DNA of 47,606 nt from Saprospiraceae bacterium. Its GTDB lineage: Bacteria; Bacteroidota; Bacteroidia; Chitinophagales; Saprospiraceae. The stretch spans positions 1 through 47,606 of the forward strand of contig JALHQW010000059.1 in NCBI GenBank assembly GCA_022841745.1, in the 5' to 3' direction. Shown in pieces: positions 7,236 through 15,768 of this stretch (position 1 is its first letter; each line of letters opens with the position of its first letter). Made by a program: the position numbers and the translations under genes. The notes under the pieces were generated by a model. The model did no database searches. It was not told the origin of the DNA and saw nothing but the letters and a program-made list of their open reading frames with translations.

Positions 7236-8354
7236 TCAGTCCCCATCGCTCATGCCCCGCAGCGTCACGTCATCTTTACGGATCTTGCGGCCATCGCGGA
7301 TGATGTCCAGCGCCACGGTATCGCCAGGGCGGAAACGGGCAATCTGCTCTTGCAGCTCTGGCACAGAAGCAGTTTTAGTGCCATTCACGCCAATGATGAT
7401 GTCGTTCATCTGTACTCCAGCTTCTTCAGCTCCGCTACCAGGGTCAACCGTGCGTACCAACACGCCCTCCACGTTGCCAAGGTCGAAGTCAGCAGCGATT
7501 TCATTGTCAACGTCCTTTATGCGGACGCCGAGCAATGCCCTTTGCGCAATGCCAAACTCCTTTAGGTCGGCCATGATTTTGCGCACAAGATTGGACGGAA
7601 TGGCAAAGGAATAGCCCTCGTATGACCCAGTTTCGCTCATGATGGCCGCATTGATGCCCACGAGTTCGCCCTTCATGTTCACGAGGGCGCCACCGCTATT
7701 GCCGGGGTTCACCACGGCATCGGTCTGGATGAAGCTCTCGATGGTGTACATGCCCTGCAGTATATTGATATTTCGCCCCTTGGCACTAACGATGCCCGCC
7801 GTCACGGTGCTGGTCAGGTTGAACGGGTTGCCAACGGCCAATACCCATTCGCCGACCTGTACGTTGTCGGAGTTGGCGTAAACGAGCGGTCGCAGGCCGT
7901 CGGCTTCAATCTTGAGCAGGGCAAGGTCGGTGTAGGGGTCTTTGCCAACAATTTTGGCCTTGTACTTACGCTTGTTGTTCAGGGAAACCTCCACCTTGCC
8001 ACCCCCGTCAATGACGTGGTTATTGGTGATGATATAACCATCGGGAGATACGATGACACCGGAGCCACCCGAAGAAGGCTCAGTGGCGCTGCGGCTTGTG
8101 ACCGTGATGTTCACCACAGCCTGCGTCACGGTGTTGGCCGTTCCCACAAAATCCTCCGGGATGTAAAAATTACCACTGGGCTTGGCATTGATGGCTGGCG
8201 AGCCATGCTCATAGCTGGCGAGCTTGACCTTTGGGTTCGTGGCTTGCTCGCTAAGTTCCGAATGGAGGGACGCTTTGAGGCCATCAAAAAGGAACAGGGT
8301 AAAGGCGGCGTTCAGTAGCAGCGTGGCTGCTATGGCGATTCCTACTTTTTTCAT
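7236..8354 (-). CDS. HtrA/Deg-type periplasmic serine protease
   Basis: A 372-residue trypsin-like protease that degrades or processes misfolded envelope proteins. An N-terminal hydrophobic segment (residues 4-24) is a signal peptide or single membrane anchor. The triad is clear: His113 in TNNHVIDG, Asp143 in YTDLALLKI and Ser220 in NPGNSGGAL. One PDZ domain follows (about 270-360), so the architecture is that of DegS or HhoA, not the two-PDZ DegP. The start at 8354 (MKKVGIAIAATLLL) is preferred over an in-frame ATG at 8414 because it begins directly at the signal sequence. The gene ends at a strong hairpin terminator, while the M1 peptidase gene upstream has its own, so the two are separate units. 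Confidence 0.93.
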   Translation of the reverse strand: MKKVGIAIAATLLLNAAFTLFLFDGLKASLHSELSEQATNPKVKLASYEHGSPAINAKPSGNFYIPEDFVGTANTVTQAVVNITVTSRSATEPSSGGSGVIVSPDGYIITNNHVIDGGGKVEVSLNNKRKYKAKIVGKDPYTDLALLKIEADGLRPLVYANSDNVQVGEWVLAVGNPFNLTSTVTAGIVSAKGRNINILQGMYTIESFIQTDAVVNPGNSGGALVNMKGELVGINAAIMSETGSYEGYSFAIPSNLVRKIMADLKEFGIAQRALLGVRIKDVDNEIAADFDLGNVEGVLVRTVDPGSGAEEAGVQMNDIIIGVNGTKTASVPELQEQIARFRPGDTVALDIIRDGRKIRKDDVTLRGMSDGD

Positions 8355-8607
8355 AAAAGGCACAAAGTTTCGGGTGATTAACAGGTGATTCGATTGGCTT
8401 GGCCGTTTGGGCAAAATATTGGCGCAAGTAAGAGGCGAGCGTTGATTAGTCAGTTTGGAACCTATACTAAACCGCTTTATTCCCCAAAAAATTTTAGCCC
8501 AAAGAACAAAACCGAAAGCAAGTGAGGTTTTTTATACAAATAAGCCAATCTTTTTTGAATAATGCTCGGTATTGGCGGACGAACACATGATTTTTTTTGC
8601 CCAGCGA

Positions 8608-8658
8608 CAAAAACGACAAAGGGCATCGTGCATTTAAGCAGCCCGATGCCCTTTGTCG
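8608..8658 (-). terminator. Terminator of the M1 aminopeptidase gene
   Basis: Perfect 15-bp stem CGACAAAGGGCATCG (8614-8628) with CGATGCCCTTTGTCG (8644-8658); on the minus strand it is followed by TTTTTG. It starts 16 bases past the peptidase stop codon and fills a short ORF seen here, which is not a gene. Confidence 0.9.
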
Positions 8659-8673
8659 CATTTCCAATAGCCA

Positions 8674-10326
8674 CTACCGCTTCACCCTTACATAAAACCG
8701 CTTGTCCACCTCGAACGCCTCAAGGCTATCGAGTTTGAACTCAGTCGCTTGGCGTTTGGTAGTTGGCCTTATCCAGGCCCATTTGCCCGGCTCAAGCTGT
8801 ACTCTCAAAGGTAGGTCGAAGCCAGGCACGCATTTCGTCCATCGGTAATGCAATTCTTTTTCACGAACGCCCCGTTTCTTTTCCTTTTCTACCAAGCTAA
8901 CTTCCAGCACGGGGATGTCCGTCTTGCGGAGGTATTGGTCGAAGACCCTCGAAAAGTCAATGCCGGATTGTTTGCACACAAAATCTTCCACTTGCTTGGT
9001 CGTGACGGTCTGGTGCCAGAAGGTTTTGTTCAGGCCACGAAGTAGCTGTCGGAATTTTTCATCGTCATCAATCACCGCCCGGATGGTGTGCAGCAGGCTG
9101 CCACCTTTATAGTACATATCGCCGCTGCCTTCGTTGTTTACGTCATAATGGCCGATGATGTTCTCCCGGTTACCGATGAGTGCCCTGCACCCGACATTGT
9201 AGGTTGTGGCGGCATCCTCGCCCATCGTACAGCCCGTGTAAAGGGTTTCCGAGTAATTGGTAAAGCCCTCGTGTACCCACATATCGGCGATGTCCTTGGT
9301 GGTGATATTGTTGCCGAACCACTCGTGGCCGGACTCGTGCACAAGGATGAAGTCCCAGTTCAAGCCCACGCCTGTTGCGGAGAGGTCACGCCCCCGGTAG
9401 CCGTTTTGGTAGCCATTGCCGTAGGCGATGGCGCTCTGGTGCTCCATGCCGAGGTGCGGCGATTCCACCAATTTGAAGCCATCCTCATAAAAGGGAAAGG
9501 GGCCGAACCAATGCTCGAAGCAGTCCAGCATCTTTGGGGTTTCGGTCAGAAAGCGGGACTTGGCCTTATCCAGGTTATAGTCAATGACCCAAAAATCGAG
9601 GTCGAGTGAGCCAGCCTCGCCTTGGTATTTTTCCTTGAAATGGACATAATGCCCGATGTACGGGATGATATTGTAGTTGTTGATAGGGTTGGTGACGGCC
9701 CAAGTGTAGGTCATTGTGCCATCGTTGTTCTCTTGTGTGCTGCGCAAACGGCCATTTCCCACGCCCACGAGCGGCTTGGGGCAGGTAATGTGAAGGGAGG
9801 CGCTGTCCGGCTCGTCGTATTGGTGGTCTTTGTTGGGGTACCAGATGCTCGGCCCCACGCCCTGGCAGGCCACTGAAATCCAAGGGCGGCCTTGTTGGTC
9901 CTTGGCCCAAACAGTGCCGCCATCCCAAGGTGGCCGAATGGCCTCTATGGGGTTGCCGTGGTAGTACAAGCTGATTTTTTGAAAGGATTTCTCAGGTTGC
10001 AGGGCAACCAATTGGATAAAATAGGCATTGCCATCTTGCTTCCAAGTCAACCGCTGGCCGTCCTGTACGGCGCTGTCGAGTTGGAGCGGGGCCATGAGGT
10101 CAATCTGCATTTTGTCCGTCTTGCTTTGCAAGACCTCGTAGGTAATGGTGTTCCAACCGCTAAGACTTTTACTATTGTAATCAAATGCAACATGCAGGTC
10201 GTAATGCTGGGCATCCCACCATACACGTTCTGGGGTAATGGAGCCACGCAGGGTGTCGGCGTGGGTAAAGCTTTGTGCGAACAAATAGCAAGGAATCAGC
10301 AATGCCACGATGGCCAGTAACCTCAT
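8674..10326 (-). CDS. M1-family metallo-aminopeptidase, secreted
   Basis: Zinc aminopeptidase of 550 residues that removes N-terminal residues from peptides. A signal peptide covers residues 1-18 (cleavage after CYLFAQ). The substrate-recognition motif appears as LGMEHQSAI (GxMEN-type, residues 292-300). The zinc site is HESGH (330-334) with the third ligand Glu353 in WVHEGFTNYSE, exactly the HExxH-x18-E spacing of M1 enzymes. The C-terminal helical domain of the large M1 proteins is absent, as in many Bacteroidota members, so it is a compact form acting in the periplasm or outside the cell. It lies on the same strand as the HtrA-type protease but has its own terminator. Confidence 0.93.
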   Translation of the reverse strand: MRLLAIVALLIPCYLFAQSFTHADTLRGSITPERVWWDAQHYDLHVAFDYNSKSLSGWNTITYEVLQSKTDKMQIDLMAPLQLDSAVQDGQRLTWKQDGNAYFIQLVALQPEKSFQKISLYYHGNPIEAIRPPWDGGTVWAKDQQGRPWISVACQGVGPSIWYPNKDHQYDEPDSASLHITCPKPLVGVGNGRLRSTQENNDGTMTYTWAVTNPINNYNIIPYIGHYVHFKEKYQGEAGSLDLDFWVIDYNLDKAKSRFLTETPKMLDCFEHWFGPFPFYEDGFKLVESPHLGMEHQSAIAYGNGYQNGYRGRDLSATGVGLNWDFILVHESGHEWFGNNITTKDIADMWVHEGFTNYSETLYTGCTMGEDAATTYNVGCRALIGNRENIIGHYDVNNEGSGDMYYKGGSLLHTIRAVIDDDEKFRQLLRGLNKTFWHQTVTTKQVEDFVCKQSGIDFSRVFDQYLRKTDIPVLEVSLVEKEKKRGVREKELHYRWTKCVPGFDLPLRVQLEPGKWAWIRPTTKRQATEFKLDSLEAFEVDKRFYVRVKR

Positions 10327-10578
10327 TATATGATTGATTTAAGGTGCAAAAAAATGGTGCAAAATTGGTTTGAACGGCAGCTTACCGCAACAAAGCCCAA
10401 TAGACAACCAAAGGTAGCAAGCGTTGCCAAATCCTAAGAGGCTAAAGGGCTGCAACTCGCATATCCAGCGCTACATTCAAGCATATTTTTATAATTAAAA
10501 CAAATATTTAACGGGCAGTGCGGCATTGTTGGTACATGGAGCTAACTTAGCCCTTGCTTCACCTAAAAACACGAAACT

Positions 10579-11280
10579 ATGAGAAACTTGCTCCGTCCAT
10601 TCGAGGACTTGCTTTGCTTGTTCTTCCCGCACCTTTGCCTTGCCTGCGAGCACAATGCACCGCCCTATGGAGAGCATATCTGCACTTCTTGCAGGCTCAC
10701 TTTGCCCGAATCCAACTTCCACACAAGAAAGGACAACCCCTTCACCGAGAAGTTCTGGGGCAGGATAGACCTCCATGCGGGTACAGCCATTTACCTGTTC
10801 ACCAAGGAAAGCCGGGTACAGCACCTGATACACAACCTAAAGTATAAGCGGAAACAAGAAGTAGGCACTATCCTTGGCCGCAAGCTCGGAACCACACTGC
10901 GACAGGCTCCCCTCTTTGCCGATGTGGACGTGATGGTGCCAGTCCCGTTGCACCTCCGAAAACTGCGAATCCGGGGCTACAACCAAAGCGAGGTATTTGC
11001 CGAAGGTATATCCGAAACCTTTGGAAGGCCCTGTATCGGGGATGGAATGCGGAGAGTTGTCCATTCTGCTTCGCAAACAAAGCAGTCGAGGGAGGCCCGT
11101 TTGCAAAACGTGGGCGAGGTCTTTGAGATCAACAAACCAAAATCATTGGAAGGGAAACATATACTGCTGGTGGACGATGTGCTTACGACAGGCGCCACTT
11201 TGGAGACTTGCGCCAGTAGGTTATTGGAGTTGCCCGGCACGAGGGTGAGCATGGCGACGATTGCGATTGCGATGCATTGA
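10579..11280 (+). CDS. ComF-family phosphoribosyltransferase-like protein
   Basis: A 233-residue ComF protein, linked to DNA uptake and competence in other bacteria. The N-terminus has a zinc-ribbon cysteine set (CLAC at about 22-25, then CTSC at 37-40). The C-terminal half is a type I phosphoribosyltransferase fold with the PRPP-binding loop LLVDDVLTTGAT near residue 200, and the family hallmark RGYNQSE sits at about 133. ComF helps single-stranded DNA cross the inner membrane in naturally competent species; whether this cell is competent is not shown here. A TAACTTAG element (10543-10550) resembling a -7 box lies 28 bp before the start. Confidence 0.93.
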   Translation: MRNLLRPFEDLLCLFFPHLCLACEHNAPPYGEHICTSCRLTLPESNFHTRKDNPFTEKFWGRIDLHAGTAIYLFTKESRVQHLIHNLKYKRKQEVGTILGRKLGTTLRQAPLFADVDVMVPVPLHLRKLRIRGYNQSEVFAEGISETFGRPCIGDGMRRVVHSASQTKQSREARLQNVGEVFEINKPKSLEGKHILLVDDVLTTGATLETCASRLLELPGTRVSMATIAIAMH

Positions 11281-11429
11281 TTTAAGTGGGCAGCTTGTCC
11301 GCCTTTGGCGGGTTCGACAGGTGGCAGTGAGCAGTCAGTCACCAGTTGATTAGTCCTTCAGTCAGTGTAGGCTGTGACATCGTTGCTTACTATCGACTTT
11401 AAGACTACAAACTGACTGCCCACTCAATT
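11281..11429. repeat. Word-repeat spacer between convergent comF and pyrH
   Basis: Built from degenerate GGCAGT and CAGTCAGT words. The ends are inverted repeats (GTGGGCAG near 11286, CTGCCCAC near 11418), and a smaller hairpin TGTCCGCCTTTGGCGGGTTCGACA sits inside at about 11298-11321. It probably serves as a bidirectional terminator for the two convergent genes. Confidence 0.6.
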
Positions 11430-12146
11430 TCAACCTACCTCCACCAGTGTCCCCACCCGCTCGCCCTGCACAATTCGTCTGAGATTGTCCGCATTGCTAA
11501 CGTCAAAAACAATGATGGGCACGTTGTTCTCTTGGCAGATGGTGAAGGCCGTCATATCCATGACACCGAGGCCCATGCTAATGGCTTGACTAAAGGTAAG
11601 GTGGTCAAATTTGGTGGCCGTTGGGTCTTTCTCCGGGTCAGCGGAATAGATGCCGTCCACACGAGTGCCTTTCAGGATGACATCGGCACTGACCTCGTTG
11701 GCACGAAGCGCTGCAGCAGAGTCGGTGGTGAAATAGGGGTTGCCAGTGCCGCCTGAGAACAAGACGACCCGCCCTTTTTCCAAGTGCCGGATGGCCCTCC
11801 GGCGGATATATGGCTCGGCAATTTGGTCCATTTTGATGGCGGAGATGAGGCGGGTGAAAACGCCAACAGTTTCCAAGGCACTTTGAAGCGCCATGCCATT
11901 GATGACGGTGGCCAACATGCCCATATAGTCGCCCTGTACCCGGTCTATGCCAGACTGGGCAGCCTGCAAGCCTCGAAATATATTTCCTCCGCCGATAACA
12001 ACGGCCACTTCCACGTCCATTGCCACCAAATCTTTGATCTGATTGGCATAATGAAACAACATCGAAGCCTCGATGCCGTATTTCTGGGTACCCATGAGCG
12101 ACTCGCCGCTCAGTTTCAGTAGGATTCTTTTGTATTTGAGTGCCAT
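11430..12146 (-). CDS. pyrH: UMP kinase
   Basis: Bacterial-type uridylate kinase of 238 residues, making UDP from UMP and ATP in pyrimidine nucleotide synthesis; active as a cytosolic hexamer. The start [15 protein letters not shown] is the family's first phosphate-binding motif, [11 protein letters not shown] the second, and the region [18 protein letters not shown] is diagnostic. Length is standard. The gene follows the rplM-rpsI-rpsB-tsf cluster as in many bacteria, but a strong terminator lies between tsf and pyrH, so it probably also has its own promoter. The upstream spacer (12147-12190) is a run of GGAAAAAG words, in which TACTTTTC could serve as a weak -7 element. Confidence 0.97.
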   Translation of the reverse strand: MALKYKRILLKLSGESLMGTQKYGIEASMLFHYANQIKDLVAMDVEVAVVIGGGNIFRGLQAAQSGIDRVQGDYMGMLATVINGMALQSALETVGVFTRLISAIKMDQIAEPYIRRRAIRHLEKGRVVLFSGGTGNPYFTTDSAAALRANEVSADVILKGTRVDGIYSADPEKDPTATKFDHLTFSQAISMGLGVMDMTAFTICQENNVPIIVFDVSNADNLRRIVQGERVGTLVEVG

Positions 12147-12190
12147 AGTCGCGAAGGAAAAAGGAAAAAGTGAAAAGGAAAAGTAGGGGC

Positions 12191-12226
12191 ATAAAAAAAG
12201 GCGAATTAATTGCTTAATTCGCCTTT
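12191..12226 (-). terminator. Terminator after tsf
   Basis: Perfect 13-bp stem AAAGGCGAATTAA / TTAATTCGCCTTT with a 4-nt loop, followed by T on the minus strand. It lies between the tsf stop (12242) and the pyrH start (12146) and closes the ribosomal protein operon. Confidence 0.92.
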
Positions 12227-12241
12227 CATGGCTTCAGGCGA

Positions 12242-13090
12242 TTAGCCCAGTTCAACATGTTTGAACGCAGTGACCGTCAGGTCTTTGTGCAAGCTTTTCA
12301 AGTATTCGGCCACTGTCATCTTGCCATCCTTCACATAGGTCTGGTTGAGCAGTGTGCTTTCTTGGTAGAACTTGTTCAGTTTACCGATGGCAATCTTTTC
12401 CAGCATCGCTTCCGGCTTACCTTCTTGGCGAGCCTGCTCCTTGCCGATTTCGATTTCCTTTTCGATCATTTCGGCAGATACACCGTCCTTGTCAACGGCG
12501 ACAGGGCGCATGGCTGCGATTTGCATCGCCACGTTTTTCCCTGGCTCAACATACTCTGGGCCTTCTTGGTTCAGGGCTACGATTACACCGGCACGGTTGC
12601 CCATGTGGATATAAGGAAGCACTTGGCCTTGGCCAGCAGCCGTTTCCAGCTTAGCATAGTAGCTGACTTCCATTTTCTCACCCGTTACGCCCGTTTGTTC
12701 GATGATCTTCTCACCGACGCTGATGCCACCGTCAAAAGGCAGTCCCATCAGGCCTTCGAGGTTCTCTGGCAGGTGTTTGAGGGCAATTTCAGCGATGCCC
12801 CTTGCGAACTTCACGAAGTCTTCGTTCTTGGCCACGAAGTCGGTCTCGCAGCCGAGGCGAATGATGACGCCATTGTTGCGGTTGGCAGAGGTAAGTGCGA
12901 TAACGGCACCTTCCTTGGCTTCACGGTCAGCCCTTTTCAGGGAGAGTTTCTGGCCTTGTTTGCGCAGCACTTCTACTGCTTTATCGAAATCGCCATTGGC
13001 TTCTTCCAAGGCTTTTTTGCAATCCATCATGCCGGCACCCGTCATGTCACGGAGCTTTTTTACGTCGGCAGCTGATAATGTAGCGGACAT
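12242..13090 (-). CDS. tsf: Translation elongation factor Ts
   Basis: EF-Ts of 282 residues, the nucleotide exchange factor that releases GDP from EF-Tu. The N-terminal UBA-like domain (VKKLRDMTGAGMMDCKKAL) and the signature CETDFVAKN (about 80-88) that contacts EF-Tu are both intact. The length matches other members. It follows rpsB on the same strand, 271 bp downstream, the conserved order. The spacer holds a long hairpin (13184-13220) that could reduce or tune read-through from rpsB into tsf. Confidence 0.98.
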   Translation of the reverse strand: MSATLSAADVKKLRDMTGAGMMDCKKALEEANGDFDKAVEVLRKQGQKLSLKRADREAKEGAVIALTSANRNNGVIIRLGCETDFVAKNEDFVKFARGIAEIALKHLPENLEGLMGLPFDGGISVGEKIIEQTGVTGEKMEVSYYAKLETAAGQGQVLPYIHMGNRAGVIVALNQEGPEYVEPGKNVAMQIAAMRPVAVDKDGVSAEMIEKEIEIGKEQARQEGKPEAMLEKIAIGKLNKFYQESTLLNQTYVKDGKMTVAEYLKSLHKDLTVTAFKHVELG

Positions 13091-13183
13091 TTTGATTGAA
13101 TTTAATGGTTAAGAGTAACTGGGTTAGTAGGGGGTGTTTAAGGATAAAATTTTCAAATTTTACCCAAAAACGCCTCAAAACGT

Positions 13184-13220
13184 GGGAAGAGAGGGAAAAT
13201 TTCATTTTTCCTCTCTTCCC
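13184..13220 (-). terminator. Intercistronic hairpin between rpsB and tsf
   Basis: Sixteen-base arms (GGGAAGAGAGGGAAAA / TTTTTCCTCTCTTCCC) pair with one wobble and a 5-nt loop. On the minus strand the next bases are ACGTTTTGAGGCGTTTTT, so it may be a partial terminator, an RNA-processing site or a 3'-end stabiliser inside the operon. Confidence 0.55.
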
Positions 13221-13361
13221 GTTCCCTCCTAAATAGTTACGTTTAAGAATTTGATTGGCGCAATTGTACGCTTAATCAAATGGGATGTTTGGAGGAATTG
13301 GATGAAGATTATGTGAATTATCCGATGTACGGGAATTCAGCACCAATTTCCAAGGACGGGA

Positions 13362-14087
13362 TTAAGCCTCCACCTCGGCTTCCTTTTCCTCAGGCTTTGA
13401 GGCACGCTCACCCAAGCCCTCACGGATGGCTTCCACCAAGTAGCCGGTAATGATACCGATTGACTTGGAGGCATCGTCGTTGGAAGGGATAGCGAAGTCC
13501 ACCTTGTTGGGGTCGGAGTTGGTATCCACCATGGCGAAGGTGCGGATGCCCAAGCGGTTTGCTTCGGCAAGTGCGAGGTGCTCATGCTGGATGTCCACCA
13601 CGAAGATGGCTGCTGGGAGACGGCCCAGGCTCTCTATACCGCCAAACACCTTGTCCAATTTTTGACGCTCACGGTCAAGTGTGAGGCGCTCCTTCTTGGT
13701 CATATTTGCAGCGGTACCATCGGCGAGCATGCGCTCGATGTTCTGCATTTTCTTTACCGAACGCTTGATGGTAGCGAAGTTGGTCATCATGCCACCGAGC
13801 CAACGGTCGGTCACAAAAGGCATCCCAACGGATTGCGCTGCGTTGGCAACGATATCGCGGGCTTGCTTCTTCGTGGCCACGAACAGGATTTTGCGGCCAG
13901 ACTTGGCAATGGCGCGCATGGCGTTAGCGGCACGATCCAGTCCCTCCAAAGTGCGGTTAAGGTCAATGATGTGGATGCCTTTGCGCTCCATGAAGATATA
14001 GGGCGCCATTTTCGGGTTCCATTTCTTGCGCATGTGGCCAAAGTGAACCCCTGCATCGAGCAAGTCTTGATATGTAGGCTTTGCCAT
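13362..14087 (-). CDS. rpsB: 30S ribosomal protein S2
   Basis: Ribosomal protein S2 of 241 residues, needed for S1 binding and start-codon selection on the small subunit. The N-terminal signature LLDAGVHFGHMRKKWNPKM and the central DRWLGGMMTNF are typical. The C-terminus is an acidic tail (KPEEKEAEVEA), common in this phylum. It is the third gene of the rplM-rpsI-rpsB-tsf run, separated from rpsI by a 76-bp spacer that folds into a word-repeat hairpin. Confidence 0.98.
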   Translation of the reverse strand: MAKPTYQDLLDAGVHFGHMRKKWNPKMAPYIFMERKGIHIIDLNRTLEGLDRAANAMRAIAKSGRKILFVATKKQARDIVANAAQSVGMPFVTDRWLGGMMTNFATIKRSVKKMQNIERMLADGTAANMTKKERLTLDRERQKLDKVFGGIESLGRLPAAIFVVDIQHEHLALAEANRLGIRTFAMVDTNSDPNKVDFAIPSNDDASKSIGIITGYLVEAIREGLGERASKPEEKEAEVEA

Positions 14088-14163
14088 TTTTTAATTTTGC
14101 TTTTAGCTATTGGCCATTGGCCATTGGCTGCCAACAGCCAATAGCAAACGGCCAAAGGCCGAA
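14088..14163. repeat. Word-repeat hairpin between rpsI and rpsB
   Basis: The word ATTGGCC is repeated and folds back: GCTATTGGC (14106-14114) pairs with GCCAATAGC (14137-14145), and inside TTGGC pairs with GCCAA. The second half ends in GGCCAAAGGCC. It sits inside an operon, so it may modulate RNA stability and not fully terminate. Confidence 0.7.
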
Positions 14164-14553
14164 TTAACGTTTGGAGAACTGGAAGCTCTTTCTTGCTTTT
14201 GGTTTACCGTATTTCTTGCGCTCCACTTCGCGGGCATCGCGGGTCAGCAACTTCTTGTCCTTCAACGGCTTGCGGAAGTCGGCATTCAACTTCACCAGCG
14301 CACGGCTGATGCCCATGCGGGTAGCTTCTGCCTGGCCTTTGTAGCCACCACCGTCCACGTTGACCTTCAGGTCGTAGAGGTTGCTTTCAATGTTTACGGT
14401 AAAGAAAGGCTCAGTGATGGCGCCCTGTACGTGTATTTGCGGAAAGTACTCTTTATAGTCCTTGCCGTTCACGCTGATTTTGCCTTCACCTTTGGTAAGA
14501 TAAACCCTCGCAACAGAGGCTTTCCTTCTCCCTATGGCATTTATCATTTCCAT
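14164..14553 (-). CDS. rpsI: 30S ribosomal protein S9
   Basis: Ribosomal protein S9 of 129 residues, whose C-terminal arginine contacts P-site tRNA. The start INAIGRRKASVARVYL and the end GKPKARKSFQFSKR are family signatures, and the terminal KR is intact. It follows rplM by 18 bp, as in nearly all bacteria. The first ATG at 14553 gives MEMINAIG; the internal ATG two codons later would also fit. Confidence 0.98.
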   Translation of the reverse strand: MEMINAIGRRKASVARVYLTKGEGKISVNGKDYKEYFPQIHVQGAITEPFFTVNIESNLYDLKVNVDGGGYKGQAEATRMGISRALVKLNADFRKPLKDKKLLTRDAREVERKKYGKPKARKSFQFSKR

Positions 14554-14571
14554 GTTTGAAATATTTCCTGA

Positions 14572-15015
14572 TTAAAAGTTAAATGGTTGGGGCTTCTGCG
14601 CCTGGTGAGGGTGCTCCCCGCCAGCATAGACAAATAGCTTCTTTATCATGGCATTGCCCAGCTTGGTGTGCGGCAACATGCCACGAACGCCAATCTCTAT
14701 GACCGACTCAGGCTTGCGGCTAAGGAGGTTGCGGGCAGTTTCCCGCTTGAGACCACCAGGGTATCCTGTATAGCGAAGGAACTCCTTCTGGTCCAATTTC
14801 TTGCCGGTAAAGCGAATCTTGTCGGCATTGATGACGACGATGTTGTCCCCTGTGTCAACGTGCGGGGTAAAGTCAGGCTTGTGCTTGCCCCTCAGTACCG
14901 CAGCGATGCGGGAGAACAGGCGACCTGCCGTCTGGTTGGTGGCATCCACCAAGTACCAGTCACGCTTCACCTCTTCCTTCTTCGCCGACACGGTGTTGTA
15001 ACTCCGAGTATTCAC
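14572..15015 (-). CDS. rplM: 50S ribosomal protein L13
   Basis: Ribosomal protein L13 of 147 residues, an early assembly protein of the large subunit. Motifs WYLVDATNQTAGRLFSRIA, GDNIVVINADKIRFTGKK and VRGMLPHTKLGNAM are intact. It is the first gene of the operon; a promoter with TACCTTTG lies 60-95 bp upstream. The C-terminus (HPHQAQKPQPF) is the usual family ending. Confidence 0.98.
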   Translation of the reverse strand: MNTRSYNTVSAKKEEVKRDWYLVDATNQTAGRLFSRIAAVLRGKHKPDFTPHVDTGDNIVVINADKIRFTGKKLDQKEFLRYTGYPGGLKRETARNLLSRKPESVIEIGVRGMLPHTKLGNAMIKKLFVYAGGEHPHQAQKPQPFNF

Positions 15016-15076
15016 GATTTTATGCGTTTAAACTGTGATGAAAATTTTGCTTGTCAAATGCCTTTTTTCAAGGCGG

Positions 15077-15110
15077 GTGCAAAGGTAATTCCGTTTGATT
15101 GATTTACAAC
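15077..15110 (-). promoter_or_regulatory. Promoter of the rplM-rpsI-rpsB-tsf operon
   Basis: On the minus strand TTG, an approximately 18-20 nt spacer and TACCTTTG (rc of CAAAGGTA at 15080-15087) match the Bacteroidota promoter consensus. The leader would be about 60 nt. Confidence 0.65.
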
Positions 15111-15268
15111 GCCAATTTTTGATTTTTTTCAAAAAAAATTTTCATAACTGATTGAATTTCAGTCCAATTTTTGACTTGCAATTTCAAAGCACAGATAATC
15201 AAGCTGCTACGCAACGACCAACACAGCGCAAACTGCCAGCGTTTCGTTCTATTGACCTGTATTTCAAC

Positions 15269-15276
15269 TAACTTTG
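15269..15276 (+). promoter_or_regulatory. -7 element before the FKBP gene
   Basis: TAACTTTG matches TANNTTTG and lies 21 bp before the start codon at 15298. A -33 TTG at the ideal distance was not clear. Confidence 0.5.
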
Positions 15277-15297
15277 TGTCAAAAAAACAAGTAGTGC

Positions 15298-15768
15298 ATG
15301 CGTAAAATTTTTCATTTCTCCATTCTAATGGCCGCTTTCGGCCTTGTTGCTGGCTGTATTCCAGATCCCATCTCGGCTGAGGACCAATTAGCCAAGGACA
15401 TCAAGAAGATTGAAGAGTACCTTGACGAAAACAACCTCACGGCCGAGTCCACGGCTTCTGGCCTACATTATATAATAGAAGAGCCAGGCACCGGCGGCCA
15501 CCCCAGCCTTGGCAACAATGACGAGGTGACGGTGCATTACAAAGGCTACCTGCTCGATGGCAGCGTATTTGATCAGACCAACGGCTCTCCCATCAGCTTT
15601 GGCCTGCAACAAGTGATTGTTGGCTGGCAAGAAGGCATCCCGCTTTTCCAAAAGGGCGGCAAGGGACAGCTTTTCATCCCTTCTGGCTTGGGTTATGGCG
15701 CCAACCCGCCCCCGGGCATCCCTTCCAGGGCCGTTTTGGTCTTCGATGTGGAACTGGTTGATTTTTGA
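15298..15768 (+). CDS. FKBP-type peptidyl-prolyl isomerase, lipoprotein
   Basis: A 156-residue isomerase that speeds cis-trans isomerisation of proline bonds in envelope proteins. A lipobox LVAGC puts the acylated cysteine at residue 20, so the mature protein is membrane-anchored in the periplasm or at the surface. A short helical linker (27-45) leads to one FKBP domain with VTVHYKGYLLDGSVFD, VIVGWQEGIPL and FIPSGLGYGANPPPGIPSRAVLVFDVEL, in which the usual drug- and substrate-pocket aromatics (Tyr, Phe-Asp, Trp) are present. Its stop overlaps the start of hemW (TGATG), suggesting translational coupling. Confidence 0.95.
   Translation: MRKIFHFSILMAAFGLVAGCIPDPISAEDQLAKDIKKIEEYLDENNLTAESTASGLHYIIEEPGTGGHPSLGNNDEVTVHYKGYLLDGSVFDQTNGSPISFGLQQVIVGWQEGIPLFQKGGKGQLFIPSGLGYGANPPPGIPSRAVLVFDVELVDF

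Noticed and set aside
8477-8674. 65-codon ORF between the two peptidase genes
   Set aside because: It consists mostly of the terminator hairpin and has no protein-like features.
12257-13075. 272-codon frame opposite tsf
   Set aside because: EF-Ts is certain on the minus strand; the other frame is a shadow.
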